64,000 nt of DNA from contig NZ_CP034443.1 of NCBI RefSeq assembly GCF_003952365.1, forward strand, positions 186,001 to 250,000. The letters run 5' to 3'. The notes beneath the pieces were generated by a model. The model did not search any database. It was not told the origin of the DNA and worked only from the letters and a program-made list of their open reading frames with translations. The DNA comes from Mesorhizobium sp. M9A.F.Ca.ET.002.03.1.2 (GTDB lineage Bacteria; Pseudomonadota; Alphaproteobacteria; Rhizobiales; Rhizobiaceae). A program made the translations under genes and the position numbers. Positions 36,215 through 45,209 of the stretch are shown one piece after another (within the stretch, counting starts at the first letter, position 1; each line of letters opens with the position of its first letter).

Positions 36215-37288
36215 TCAAGGCGCGCAGGCGGATTGCGGTATCGGCTCCAGCCGATAGACCTTGTCATCGGACATCGTCTTGTCGTCGGCTGCCTTCGAGC
36301 ACAGGTCGACGATCGGCAGGCTGCTGTTGGGATTGGCCAGCATCATCGTGCCGTTGACACCGCGACGCAGATAGATCTCCCTGGCCGCTATATCGCAGGC
36401 AAAGTCGCTCGTCTTAGTGCTCGCCACACAGCGCCACTGGTCCGCTTCGCCTTCACAACTGTAGCTCTGCGTGACCTCGGCGGCGCTCTGGCGCGTGGTG
36501 ACGGTGACGGCAATGTCGGCGCCGTTTGGCCAGTTTGTGGGATCGCCGTCCTTGGCGAAGGAGGCCAACTCGATCGGGCCTCGGAAAACCCGGATGGTCC
36601 GGGTGAACTGATCGGGATGCGAGCCAAGATGCGCGGCATCGTAGTCGCGCCCGTAGCAGAAGGGCTGGTCCGGCTTCAGCCGCTCGCGCAGCGGCGCCCC
36701 CAGTGCCGGGTCGATCGGATCGATGCGCGCGAATTCGGCCTTGCAGGCCTCCGCCGGCATGCGGTCGAGCCGAAAGCCGTCATCCTCGGTGCCGAGTGCC
36801 TGCCTGGCATATTCCTTTTCGCCCAACTCTTCCTCGGCGCCGGCATCGAGATAAAGGTCTCGCTGCACACCGAAGACGATCAACCGGCCTTTTTCATCGA
36901 CGTTCAGTGAGGCCATGGTGCGGTCGCATTCCATGCCGCAGTGGATTTCGCTCGACTGCGGATCGCCCTTGCCGCACCAACCGCCGACCCATTCGGGCTT
37001 CTTGGCGCCGCGCACCGTCGTCGCCATGAAGCCGGTGTAGCCGGACGGACCGCTGCTCGGCTCTTCGTTCGGATGGCTGACCGGATCGTTGCCATGGTAG
37101 AAGAAGATCCGCGCCACCTTCTGGTGCGGATGCGCCTTGAGATGCGCGGCATCGTAGACACGCCCGAAACAGGCATCCTTGCCGTCTGGGCTGAGGTCGG
37201 TGAGCGTGTCGTCGGCGAACGCCGTGCCGGCAAGTGCGGCAAGCAAGGCGACACCAAGCCCGGCGCACAGAATGATCTTCGACGTCAT
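36215..37288 (-). CDS. secreted protein with two internal repeat domains (unknown)
   Basis: A 357-residue protein with a signal peptide (IILCAGLGVALLAALAGTAFA, cleavage near AFADD). Two halves match each other: CFGRVYDAAHLKAHPHQ at about residues 40-56 and CYGRDYDAAHLGSHPDQ at about 212-228, each followed by a paired-Cys segment (SEIHCGMECDR, TQSYSCEGEADQWRC). It is likely periplasmic, with disulfides. No enzyme motif or named family is apparent. The gene is upstream of, and opposed to, the DsrE/SDR genes. Confidence 0.78.
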   Translation of the reverse strand: MTSKIILCAGLGVALLAALAGTAFADDTLTDLSPDGKDACFGRVYDAAHLKAHPHQKVARIFFYHGNDPVSHPNEEPSSGPSGYTGFMATTVRGAKKPEWVGGWCGKGDPQSSEIHCGMECDRTMASLNVDEKGRLIVFGVQRDLYLDAGAEEELGEKEYARQALGTEDDGFRLDRMPAEACKAEFARIDPIDPALGAPLRERLKPDQPFCYGRDYDAAHLGSHPDQFTRTIRVFRGPIELASFAKDGDPTNWPNGADIAVTVTTRQSAAEVTQSYSCEGEADQWRCVASTKTSDFACDIAAREIYLRRGVNGTMMLANPNSSLPIVDLCSKAADDKTMSDDKVYRLEPIPQSACAP

Positions 37289-37385
37289 ATGCCCCTCCTC
37301 GCCCGACAGGACGTGGCTTCAATTTATGCTAGGATCGAGGCCGAAGCCATGCAATTTGCGAGGCCGGCAACAGGAGGATGACGTC

Positions 37386-37823
37386 ATGCGACGCCGCGAT
37401 ATTTTTCGCGTGGCTCTTGCCGGAGCCACCGGCCTTTTCGGGCTGCGCCAGGTCCAGGCGGCGGCCGTGGAAGAGGAAAGCCAAAAAGTCGCCTACCACC
37501 TCAGCGACCTCGACAAGGTCGGCTTCGTGTTGGGCAACATCAAGAATCACTATGAGGGCACCGGCGGCAAGATCGACATCGTGCTGGTCGTGCATGGCCC
37601 GGCACTCGCCGCTTTCAAGTCGAAGAGCGCGTCCGCTGCCATTTCCAGCCGTTTTTCCAGCCTGGTTCGCGACGGGCTGACCCCGCACGCTTGCGCCAAC
37701 ACCATGCATGGCATGGATGTTGCGCTCACCGATCTGCTCGATGGCTTCCATGCCGCCGAGACCGGCGGTGTCGTCAAGCTCGCCGAATTGCAGCGCCAGG
37801 GCTACGCCTATTTGCGGCCCTGA
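37386..37823 (+). CDS. DsrE-family protein, probable Tat-exported
   Basis: A 145-residue protein whose N-terminus MRRRDIFRVALAGATGLFGL holds a twin-arginine pair before a hydrophobic core, suggesting export by the Tat system. The mature part (VAYHLSDLDKVGFVLGNIKNHYEG ... IDIVLVVHGPALAAF) fits the DsrE/DsrF-like fold, used in sulfur relay or small-molecule binding. The conserved Cys of TusD is not at the expected place; one Cys sits in HACANTMHGM. AGGAGG precedes ATG 37386. Confidence 0.8.
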   Translation: MRRRDIFRVALAGATGLFGLRQVQAAAVEEESQKVAYHLSDLDKVGFVLGNIKNHYEGTGGKIDIVLVVHGPALAAFKSKSASAAISSRFSSLVRDGLTPHACANTMHGMDVALTDLLDGFHAAETGGVVKLAELQRQGYAYLRP

Positions 37824-37891
37824 GCCCATCGGACTTGAACATGAGGGCGGCGAGACCTTACGAAGAGCAGGTAGAGTCCGGAGGAACAGAC

Positions 37892-38692
37892 GTGCCAGCC
37901 ACCACAACCAGTCTTGTTGTCTCCTCTTTGGTCATCCCCGACCTCGCCGGCAAGGCGGTGCTGATCACCGGCGCTTCGACCGGCATCGGGGCGGCACTTG
38001 CAGTGGCCTATGCCGCGCAGAAATGCCGCGTCGCACTGCATTACAATTCAAGTCGGGCGGCGGCTGAAAACCTGGCCGAGGCCATTCGCAACGGCGGCGG
38101 CGAGGTGTTCCTTGTCCAGGGCGATTTCTCGATCCCCGCCGATGTCGAGCGTGTCGTCGAGGACAGTGCGCAACACTTCGGCCGGCTCGACGGGCTGGTC
38201 AACAATGCCGGCGGCATGCTTGGGCGCGTGCCCTATGCCAAGCAGACCGAGGCGCATTACGACGCTGTGATGGATATCAACGCCCGCTCCGTGCTGACCG
38301 CCTCGCGCAAGGCGATACCTTGGCTGAAGCGCCAGGGCGGCTTCATCGTCAACACCTCGTCGATCGCGGCGCGCAATGGCGCCGGCGGCGGCGCCGGCCT
38401 TTACGGCTCCGCCAAGGCCTTCGTCTCCAATGTGACCCGCGGCATGGCGAAGGAACTGATCGGCTTCAACATCCGCGTCAACGCGGTGGCGCCGGGCACC
38501 ATCGCGACACCTTTCCATGAGCGTTATTCCACCGAAGAGCAGATGCAGGCCATGGTGGCCACCATTCCGCAGGGCCGCGCCGGCACGCCCGAGGACTGCG
38601 TCGGCGCCTATCTGTTCCTCTCCTCCGCTCTGTTGAGCGGCTACGTCATCGGCCAGGTGATCGAGGTCAATGGTGGCCAGTTGATGCCGTGA
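37892..38692 (+). CDS. short-chain dehydrogenase/reductase (SDR)
   Basis: A 266-residue NAD(P)-dependent SDR. The cofactor motif is LITGASTGIGAA, the NNAG strand is LVNNAGGML, and the catalytic tetrad includes Ser in NTSSIAARNG and YGSAK. The start is GTG 37892, with GGAGGAAC five bases before it; an upstream in-frame ATG at 37841 exists but has weaker support. The substrate is unknown. The DsrE gene is 68 bases upstream, the monooxygenase-like gene 46 bases downstream, so a small operon is likely. Confidence 0.88.
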   Translation: MPATTTSLVVSSLVIPDLAGKAVLITGASTGIGAALAVAYAAQKCRVALHYNSSRAAAENLAEAIRNGGGEVFLVQGDFSIPADVERVVEDSAQHFGRLDGLVNNAGGMLGRVPYAKQTEAHYDAVMDINARSVLTASRKAIPWLKRQGGFIVNTSSIAARNGAGGGAGLYGSAKAFVSNVTRGMAKELIGFNIRVNAVAPGTIATPFHERYSTEEQMQAMVATIPQGRAGTPEDCVGAYLFLSSALLSGYVIGQVIEVNGGQLMP

Positions 38693-38738
38693 GCGCCGAC
38701 CTGCATACTTGTCGCGCAAGCCAATGGAGAAAACGGCA

Positions 38739-39047
38739 ATGTACGGTCTGATCGGCAAGATGCGGGCGGCGCGCGGCCAGCGCGATGCAGTCATGGACGT
38801 TCTGCGCGCCAGCACCGGCGCCCTGCCCGGCTGCCTGAGCTACATCATTGCCACCGATCCGGCCGACGCCGACGCGATCTGGGTGACCGAAGTGTGGGCC
38901 GACCAGGCAAGCCACAAGGCATCCCTGCAGCTGCCGGAAGTCCAGGCGGCAATCGCCAAGGCACGGCCATTCATTGCCGGCTTCGAATTCCAGGTCGAGA
39001 CCCGGCCCGTGGGTGGCTTCGGCCTGACCGACGGCAAAACCGGCTGA
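38739..39047 (+). CDS. antibiotic biosynthesis monooxygenase-family (ABM) protein
   Basis: A 102-residue ferredoxin-like alpha+beta barrel protein of the ABM type (LIGKMRAARGQRDAVMDVLR, WVTEVWADQASHKASLQLPEV). Members include quinone monooxygenases and heme-degrading enzymes, but many are small oxidases of unknown substrate. The ATG at 38739 follows GGAGA by seven bases; an ATG at 38709 in the same frame is not needed. It is the third in a row with the DsrE and SDR genes. Confidence 0.85.
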   Translation: MYGLIGKMRAARGQRDAVMDVLRASTGALPGCLSYIIATDPADADAIWVTEVWADQASHKASLQLPEVQAAIAKARPFIAGFEFQVETRPVGGFGLTDGKTG

Positions 39048-39119
39048 CACCTGCGAGCGGCCGCATTTTTCGCTGCCACGGGGTTCGCATCTCGCCTCTT
39101 CGGGTCTAAGACCGAAAAA

Positions 39120-40208
39120 ATGGACTCCTTGCCAGACCAGCCGACCGTCGAACGCATGACGCGAATGCCCAAAGTCTGGCAGTGGCTGGCCCTCCTGATT
39201 TTCTCGATCCTGTTCGCCGGCGCGCTGGAGTTCGCCGCCTTGCCGGCGGCACTGCTGATCGGACCTATGCTGGCGGCGATCCTCGCCGGTACCAACGGCG
39301 CCACGGTGCGCGTGCCGCTCCCCCTGTTCGGTTCCGCGCAGGCGATCGTCGGCTGCCTTGTCGCCAGTTCGATCTCCACCGACATCTTTGCCGTCTTCTA
39401 CCAGGAATGGCCGCTCTTCCTCGGCGTTGTGATGGCGACCGTCGCGGCCTCCAGCCTGCTCGGCTGGCTGATCAGCCGCTGGCGTATCCTGCCCGGCACC
39501 ACCGCGGTCTGGGGCTCGTCACCGGGCGCTGCCACCGCCATGGTGCTGATGGCCGGCGCCTTCGGAGCCGACCAGCGCCTAGTCGCCTTCATGCAATATC
39601 TGCGCGTCATCTTCGTCTCGATGACTGCGGCGCTTGTCGCAAAGATGTGGGTCGACACATCAGGCATCGAGATCCCGGCCATCATCTGGTTCCCGCCGAT
39701 CGACCCGCAAGCCTTTGCCGCAACTCTCGGCGTGGCGTTCGTCGGCGGCCTTGTCGGAAAGCTGCTCAGGCTGCCGTCGCCCTTCTTCCTCGGCACCTTC
39801 ATTTTCGGCACCGCGGTCCATCTCGGACTAGGCGTGACGATGCAGTTGCCGCCTTGGCTGCTCGCGCTCGGCTATACGATGATCGGCTGGACCATCGGCC
39901 TGAATTTCACCAGGGCGATTCTGCGCCACGCGACAAGGGCGCTGCCGCAGATCCTCGGCTCGATCATCATCCTAATCGCCTTTTGCGGCGGCCTCGGCTT
40001 CACGATCAGCCATCTCCTCGGCATCGATCCGCTGACCGCCTATCTGGCGACCAGCCCCGGCGGCATGGACAGCGTCGCCATCATCGCCGCCGCCGCGCAG
40101 CACGTCGACATCTCCTTCGTCATGGCGCTGCAATCGGCACGCTTCCTCGTCGTGCTGCTGGTCGGGCCGAGCGTGGCGCGGCTGGTGGCGCGAAGCCTGA
40201 GGGAATAA
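39120..40208 (+). CDS. AbrB-type membrane protein (putative ammonia monooxygenase family)
   Basis: A 362-residue integral membrane protein with about ten hydrophobic helices, matching the AbrB family PF05145 (not the DNA-binding AbrB). Characteristic Gly-rich and Pro-rich turns include GTTAVWGSSPGAATAMVLMA and SPGGMDSVAIIAAA, repeated in the two halves, as expected of an internal duplication. The function is unproven; the old name ammonia monooxygenase is not supported. There is an alternate Met at 39156. Confidence 0.85.
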   Translation: MDSLPDQPTVERMTRMPKVWQWLALLIFSILFAGALEFAALPAALLIGPMLAAILAGTNGATVRVPLPLFGSAQAIVGCLVASSISTDIFAVFYQEWPLFLGVVMATVAASSLLGWLISRWRILPGTTAVWGSSPGAATAMVLMAGAFGADQRLVAFMQYLRVIFVSMTAALVAKMWVDTSGIEIPAIIWFPPIDPQAFAATLGVAFVGGLVGKLLRLPSPFFLGTFIFGTAVHLGLGVTMQLPPWLLALGYTMIGWTIGLNFTRAILRHATRALPQILGSIIILIAFCGGLGFTISHLLGIDPLTAYLATSPGGMDSVAIIAAAAQHVDISFVMALQSARFLVVLLVGPSVARLVARSLRE

Positions 40209-40318
40209 GGACCTGCCGCATTTTCCCCTGTATTCTTAGCCGGCTTCACGGAAACCGGACACGTTTTGCCGCCCGGCGACGACGCCGGCCAGCCTGAGCG
40301 CAAGCTGCAAAAAATACT

Positions 40319-40333
40319 TGACTCAAATACTCA
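40319..40333 (+). promoter_or_regulatory. iron-responsive (RirA-type) box overlapping the receptor promoter
   Basis: TGA, nine bases, TCA at 40319-40333, matching the IRO consensus TGA-N9-TCA recognised by RirA in rhizobia. The -35-like TTGACT at 40318-40323 overlaps it, and a second palindrome CTCAAATTTGAG follows immediately at about 40330-40341. The site is 52 bases before the receptor start. Binding is inferred from consensus and gene function. Confidence 0.6.
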
Positions 40334-40384
40334 AATTTGAGAGCGCGGGACCGCAAACCTGTACGAGACAGTGGAGACGAGTTG

Positions 40385-42496
40385 ATGCGGACGCGACCGA
40401 CGACGTGGCGCTTGGGGATATCACTGTTGAGCAGCGCTGCGATGCTCGGCCAGTCCGGACCGGCTCACGCCCAGGACGCCGGAAATGTCACCGTCCTCGA
40501 GAAGATATTGGTAGACGCCGAGAGCGACGAGATTCTGGTGCAAGACGGCTACGTCGCCAAGAAGGACCGCATCGGCACCAAGACCGACACGCCGATCGCC
40601 AGGATTCCACAGGCCGTTTCGGTGGTGACGCAAAAGCAGATCGAGGACCAGAAGCCGCGCACGCTGAATGAATCGCTGGGCTACACAGCCAGTGCCAATC
40701 CCAACAGTTTCGGCTTCGATACACGCTACGATGCGTTCTTCCTGCGCGGCTTCCAGGCCTTCTACAACGGCATGTTCCGCGACGGGCTGCGCCAGTACAA
40801 CGGGCCCTCGGCATGGTTCAAGACGGAGCCTTACGGCATTGAGGGCGTCACCATCCTGAAAGGTCCGGCTTCGTCCCTTTACGGCGTCAGCGGTCCGGGC
40901 GGCATCGTCAACGTCGTCACCAAACGCCCCAAGGAAGAGCAGTACCGCGAAGTCGAAATGCTCATGGGCGAGCATAATCGCTTCCAGGCTGGGCTTGACG
41001 CATCCGGGCCGGTGAACGAGGACGGCAGCATCCTCTACCGCTTCACCAGCCTCGGCCGCAAAAGCGATACCGACCTGCCCTTCTATCCCGACGACAAGAT
41101 CTATCTGGCGCCGGCGGTCACCTTCAAGCCGGACGAGGACACCAAGCTGACCATTCTCGGCGAATATTCGAAATCCGTCACCGGCGGCACGGCCGCGTTC
41201 TACAACTCGGCCTATGGCGTGCTCTCGAACCTCTATGAGGGCGATCCCGCCTGGAACGACTTCGACCAGACCCAGGGCCGCATCGGCTATGAATTCGAAC
41301 ACCGCTTCAACGACGTGCTGACGGTGCGGCAGAACCTTCGCTACAACGCTGTCGACAGCGACATCGAATATAGCGGTAACTATTCGACCGGCCTCGACCA
41401 GCCGCTGGAGCGCTACTGGGGCCACTACACCGAGAACATGAAGAACTTCGTCGTTGATAACATGGCGCAGTTCGAGTTCGACACCGGTCCGGTCAGACAC
41501 ACCGCGGTAGCCGGCGTCGACTACGCCTGGTCGGACTATGATGCTGGCAGCGGGTTGTCCTACGTCTCCGTCGACGACATCAAGGCCGCTCCGGTCCCCT
41601 ACGCCGGCGGGCAGGAGATGAACCAGGTCGGCGTCTATTTGCATGACCAGATGGAGTGGAACGACTTCACCCTGTTCGCCAGCGGTCGCTACGACTGGGT
41701 CGACACCACCTCCACCGCCGCCGACTTCACTCAGTCCGAGCAGGACGACAGCGCCTTCTCCGGCCGGCTCGGCCTGTCCTATCAGACCGAATGGGGCTTA
41801 ACGCCCTACGTCAACTATTCGACGTCGTTCTCGCCCAACATCGGCTTCGTCTATGACGACGTCTCCAGCAACATCTCCCGTGTCGCCCGCCCGACCATCG
41901 CGACGCAAAAGGAGATCGGCGTCAAATACGAAATTCCGGACTATAACGCGACCGTCAGCGCCGCCCTGTTCGACATCGACCAGAAGGACGGTGTCGTCTT
42001 CCAGGTCTGGGACGGCATCAACAAGCAGCGTCAGCTCGACCTGAACTCGCGCGGCGTCGAGCTGGAAGCCAATGCCTCCCTCGACAACGGCTTCAGCTTC
42101 ATTGCCTCCTACACCTATCTGCGGGTGAAAATCGAACGCGGCGCCGACGGTACCGTGGGCAAGGAACTGTCAACGACGCCAAATCACATCCTGTCGCTTT
42201 GGGGGCACTATCAGTTCGAAAACGGCACGCTGGAGGGACTGGGGCTGGGCACGGGCGTTCGCGTCGCCAGCAGCAGCTACGGCGATGACGCCAACACTTT
42301 CAAGAACGACGCACGCGCCTTCGTCGACGCCTCGCTCTCTTATGATTTCGGCTATCGCAACCCCAAGCTCGAAGGCGTGAAGCTGCAGGTCAATGCCAAA
42401 AACCTGTTCGACAATCAGAAGACGATCTGCTCGGCCGGCTATTGCTACCGCGACGAAGGCCGCTCGCTGTTCGCCAGCTTGCGCTACCGCTTCTGA
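40385..42496 (+). CDS. TonB-dependent siderophore receptor
   Basis: A 703-residue outer membrane receptor of the FhuA/FoxA type for ferric siderophores. It has a signal peptide (WRLGISLLSSAAMLGQ, cleavage near AHAQD), the TonB-plug segment at about residues 60-200 (IPQAVSVVTQKQIEDQKP, FFLRGFQAFYNGMFRDGLRQ), then a 22-strand barrel ending in FASLRYRF with the terminal Phe. GGAG lies about nine bases before ATG 40385. An iron box (40319) in the promoter indicates control by iron. No siderophore transport ABC genes follow; the ligand cannot be named. Confidence 0.93.
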   Translation: MRTRPTTWRLGISLLSSAAMLGQSGPAHAQDAGNVTVLEKILVDAESDEILVQDGYVAKKDRIGTKTDTPIARIPQAVSVVTQKQIEDQKPRTLNESLGYTASANPNSFGFDTRYDAFFLRGFQAFYNGMFRDGLRQYNGPSAWFKTEPYGIEGVTILKGPASSLYGVSGPGGIVNVVTKRPKEEQYREVEMLMGEHNRFQAGLDASGPVNEDGSILYRFTSLGRKSDTDLPFYPDDKIYLAPAVTFKPDEDTKLTILGEYSKSVTGGTAAFYNSAYGVLSNLYEGDPAWNDFDQTQGRIGYEFEHRFNDVLTVRQNLRYNAVDSDIEYSGNYSTGLDQPLERYWGHYTENMKNFVVDNMAQFEFDTGPVRHTAVAGVDYAWSDYDAGSGLSYVSVDDIKAAPVPYAGGQEMNQVGVYLHDQMEWNDFTLFASGRYDWVDTTSTAADFTQSEQDDSAFSGRLGLSYQTEWGLTPYVNYSTSFSPNIGFVYDDVSSNISRVARPTIATQKEIGVKYEIPDYNATVSAALFDIDQKDGVVFQVWDGINKQRQLDLNSRGVELEANASLDNGFSFIASYTYLRVKIERGADGTVGKELSTTPNHILSLWGHYQFENGTLEGLGLGTGVRVASSSYGDDANTFKNDARAFVDASLSYDFGYRNPKLEGVKLQVNAKNLFDNQKTICSAGYCYRDEGRSLFASLRYRF

Positions 42497-42755
42497 TCTC
42501 CGTCATCACCGGCAGCAGCCCGGCGGTTCCGGCCTCGCGCCCAAGCCGGTAAAACCGGGTTGTCGATGGTCTCCACCATTGCGACCCGATTCCGGTCTCG
42601 GGACCATCGACTTCGACGAATGCCTCGGCGCGTGTTGACGGCGAAACATCCGCCTTGGACACGCACGCAGAACGTCGTGATCTCTTTGGTCACGGCGGAG
42701 CACGCCAGGACGCAGCCACTTGCCTCGCTTTGGCTGCTCCTGTATGAGAACCGCC
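42497..42755. other. non-coding region upstream of the leucine leader
   Basis: It begins after the TonB receptor stop. I see no RNA gene. It must hold the leuA promoter, which I could not place; no strong -35/-10 pair is visible. Confidence 0.4.
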
Positions 42756-42875
42756 ATGAACACGCGCGCCACCTCCGTCGCTTCCCGTCAGACCGGCTTT
42801 GCCGGTGAGACCGCGCGCGCACTTGCTTCCGCCCTGCTGCTTCTCGGCCTTATCGGCGATCGCCGGGTTCGCTGA
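42756..42875 (+). CDS. leuL: putative leuA leader peptide (Leu-rich)
   Basis: A 39-residue ORF located 141 bases before leuA. It carries the run ALLLLGLIG near its end (codons 27-35), five Leu in six residues, which is what an attenuator sensor for leucine would show. GAGAA lies five bases before ATG 42756; an in-frame ATG at 42744 would extend it by four residues. The structure that follows (42875-42919) is compatible with alternative folding. This is my call from sequence; I have no evidence of translation. Confidence 0.6.
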   Translation: MNTRATSVASRQTGFAGETARALASALLLLGLIGDRRVR

Positions 42876-42919
42876 AGGAGCGCCCGGCGGTCGAACCGCC
42901 GCTCACGCGCATGCTCCTT
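42875..42919 (+). promoter_or_regulatory. hairpin after leuA leader peptide
   Basis: The outer arms AAGGAGC (42875-42881) and GCTCCTT (42913-42919) enclose an inner stem GGCGGT/ACCGCC (42886-42900). There is no T-run, so this is not a plain terminator; it may be an antiterminator or may couple leader translation to folding of the RNA ahead of leuA. Confidence 0.45.
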
Positions 42920-43016
42920 GGCAAGTCACATCAAGCGAATGAATATCTGGTAAAGGCGCCGCTCGGCACCAAATCCGCCTGAAGGTGGATCCCGCGAGCC
43001 GCCGGGAGAGACGACA

Positions 43017-44807
43017 ATGAACGCACGAGAAGACATCCGTCCAAATGGCGGGGAGATCGGCAAGCCTGCCGCAAAGGCAGCCCGGGGCATGCCAGAGGCA
43101 GCCCGGGGCATGCCGGACGCTGCCCGGGGCATGCCGGAGGCAGCCCGCAAATACCAACCTTACCCGACCGTCGGTCTCACCGACCGTATTTGGCCTTCGA
43201 AGGTCATCGACAAGGCACCGATCTGGTGCTCGGTCGACTTGCGCGACGGCAACCAGGCGCTGATCGACCCGATGGGCCACGAGCGCAAGGCGCGCATGTT
43301 CGCCCTGCTCCTCGACATGGGTTTCAAGGAGATCGAGATCGGCTTCCCGTCGGCCTCGCAGACCGATTTCGATTTCGCCCGCTGGTGCATCGAAGAGGGC
43401 AATGTATCAGCCGATGTCTCGCTGCAGGTGCTGGTGCAGTGCCGGCCGGAACTGATCACCCGCACCTTCGAGGCGCTGCAGGGCGCCACCAACCCGATCG
43501 TGCATTTCTACAATTCGACCAGCGAACTGCAGCGCCGCGTCGTCTTCGAAAAGGACGTCGCCGGCATCAGGCGGATCGCCACCGATGCGGCCAAGATGAT
43601 CACCGACATGGCGGCGAAAGCCGGCGGCGGTTATCGTTTCGAATATTCGCCGGAGAGCTTTACCGGCACCGAGCTCGAAGTGGCGCTGGAAATCTGCAAC
43701 GCCGTCACCGAGATCGTGAAGCCGACGGCGGAAAACAAGCTGATCATCAACCTGCCGTCCACGGTCGAGATGTCGACACCCAATATCTACGCCGACCGCA
43801 TCGAATGGATGTGCCGCAATCTCGACAACCGCGAGAACCTGCTCATTTCGCTGCATCCGCACAACGACCGCGGCACCGGCGTAGCCACCACCGAGCTCGG
43901 CCTGATGGCGGGCGCGGACCGCGTCGAAGGCACGCTGTTCGGCAATGGCGAGCGCACCGGCAATGTCGACATCGTCACGCTGGCGCTCAACATGTACACG
44001 CAAGGCGTCGATCCCGAGCTCGATTGCTCCGACATCAACCGGATGAAGGACGTCTACGAATATTCGAACCAGTTGAAGATCCCCGAGCGTCATCCCTATG
44101 TCGGCGAGCTCGTCTACACGGCCTTTTCCGGCTCGCATCAGGATGCCATCAACAAGGGCATGAAGGCGTTGCGCAAGGCCAACACGCCGCACTGGGAAGT
44201 CCCCTACCTGCCGATCGACCCGGCCGATGTCGGGCGCAACTACGAGGCGATCATCCGCATCAACTCGCAGTCCGGCAAGGGCGGCATCGCCTATGTGCTG
44301 CAGGCGGACTATGGCCTCAACTTGCCGCGCAACCTGCAGATCGAGTTCAGTCAAGCTATCCAGGCGATCACCGACGCAGAGGGTAAGGAGGTGCCGGCCA
44401 AGCGCATCTACGAGCGCTTTCTCGACACCTATGTCGACCAGCCCGGCGCGCGGCTGAAATTCCTCGACCACCACACCTATCCGGACATCGAGACCAAGGG
44501 CCGGCGTGCGGTGGAGGCGGTCATCCTCGACAGGGGCAAGGAGGTGACGATATCAGGCTCCGGGACCGGCCCGATCGACGGCTTCGTCGACGCGCTGTCG
44601 CGCCATGTCGGCGTGCCGATGTCGGTGCTCGACTATTCGGAGCATTCCATGCAGCGCGGCTCGAATGCTTCGGCTATCTCCTATGTCGAGATGGAGCATC
44701 CCGGCGGCAAGCTGTTCGGCGCCGGCATCAACACCAACATCGTCGCAGCTTCGCTGGAAGCCGTGGTTTCCGCCGCCAACCGCATCGTCGGCCAAGAGGT
44801 CGACTAG
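43017..44807 (+). CDS. leuA: 2-isopropylmalate synthase
   Basis: A 596-residue enzyme that condenses acetyl-CoA with 2-oxoisovalerate in leucine synthesis. Its length and domains place it in the long (LeuA type 2) group. The catalytic barrel has SVDLRDGNQALIDPMG at the start and HPHNDRGTG later, with metal ligands; the C-terminal domain (about 460-596) is the leucine-sensing regulatory part. The first 45 residues hold a tandem repeat AARGMPE from three 21-base units (43076-43148), which is not normal for this enzyme. Control is likely by the leader at 42756. Confidence 0.96.
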   Translation: MNAREDIRPNGGEIGKPAAKAARGMPEAARGMPDAARGMPEAARKYQPYPTVGLTDRIWPSKVIDKAPIWCSVDLRDGNQALIDPMGHERKARMFALLLDMGFKEIEIGFPSASQTDFDFARWCIEEGNVSADVSLQVLVQCRPELITRTFEALQGATNPIVHFYNSTSELQRRVVFEKDVAGIRRIATDAAKMITDMAAKAGGGYRFEYSPESFTGTELEVALEICNAVTEIVKPTAENKLIINLPSTVEMSTPNIYADRIEWMCRNLDNRENLLISLHPHNDRGTGVATTELGLMAGADRVEGTLFGNGERTGNVDIVTLALNMYTQGVDPELDCSDINRMKDVYEYSNQLKIPERHPYVGELVYTAFSGSHQDAINKGMKALRKANTPHWEVPYLPIDPADVGRNYEAIIRINSQSGKGGIAYVLQADYGLNLPRNLQIEFSQAIQAITDAEGKEVPAKRIYERFLDTYVDQPGARLKFLDHHTYPDIETKGRRAVEAVILDRGKEVTISGSGTGPIDGFVDALSRHVGVPMSVLDYSEHSMQRGSNASAISYVEMEHPGGKLFGAGINTNIVAASLEAVVSAANRIVGQEVD

Positions 44808-44808
44808 G

Positions 44809-45010
44809 GTGTGTTGAGATTCAGGTCAGGCCGAGTCGAAAACAGCGGGTTCCGCTCCGGCCTACGCCGGCCGTAGCCTTCATAGGACGGAGGCGCTTAT
44901 GAGGGCTACGGCCGGCGTAGGCCGGAGCGGAGCGTACTTTTGGGTACATGAGTACCGGACGCGCAGGAAACCGCTGTTTGCAGGCCGGCATCACCTGAAT
45001 ATCAACACAC
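44809..45010. repeat. 202-bp inverted-repeat element after leuA
   Basis: The ends GTGTGTTGAGATTCAGGT and the complement of ACCTGAATATCAACACAC match with one change. Nested within is a hairpin with 33-base arms and one mismatch (44851-44883 against 44899-44931) around a 15-base loop. It may be a MITE-like or REP-like unit, and in its hairpin form can end the leuA transcript. No coding content. Confidence 0.75.
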
Positions 45011-45209
45011 TCCAGACAAGCCGTCGAAAGCTGACGGCTGGAGCAAGATGAACTCGGATGGTATCATCTTGCCTTGGTCCTTCGCACCATTAACCACCGG
45101 AAAATTATCCGGTGGGGTACGCGATCGCATAATGGATGCATGCTTGTATGGCAATGCAGGCGCTATATGATCGCGTCTCAACCTGTGCCGACTTCGAAAG
45201 GATCGACAC
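45011..45209. other. non-coding, with short hairpins
   Basis: It holds a perfect hairpin CCACCGGA/TCCGGTGG at 45094-45115 and a smaller one (GCCGTC/GACGGC) near 45021-45039. It precedes the TTG start at 45210. No gene is recognised. Confidence 0.45.
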
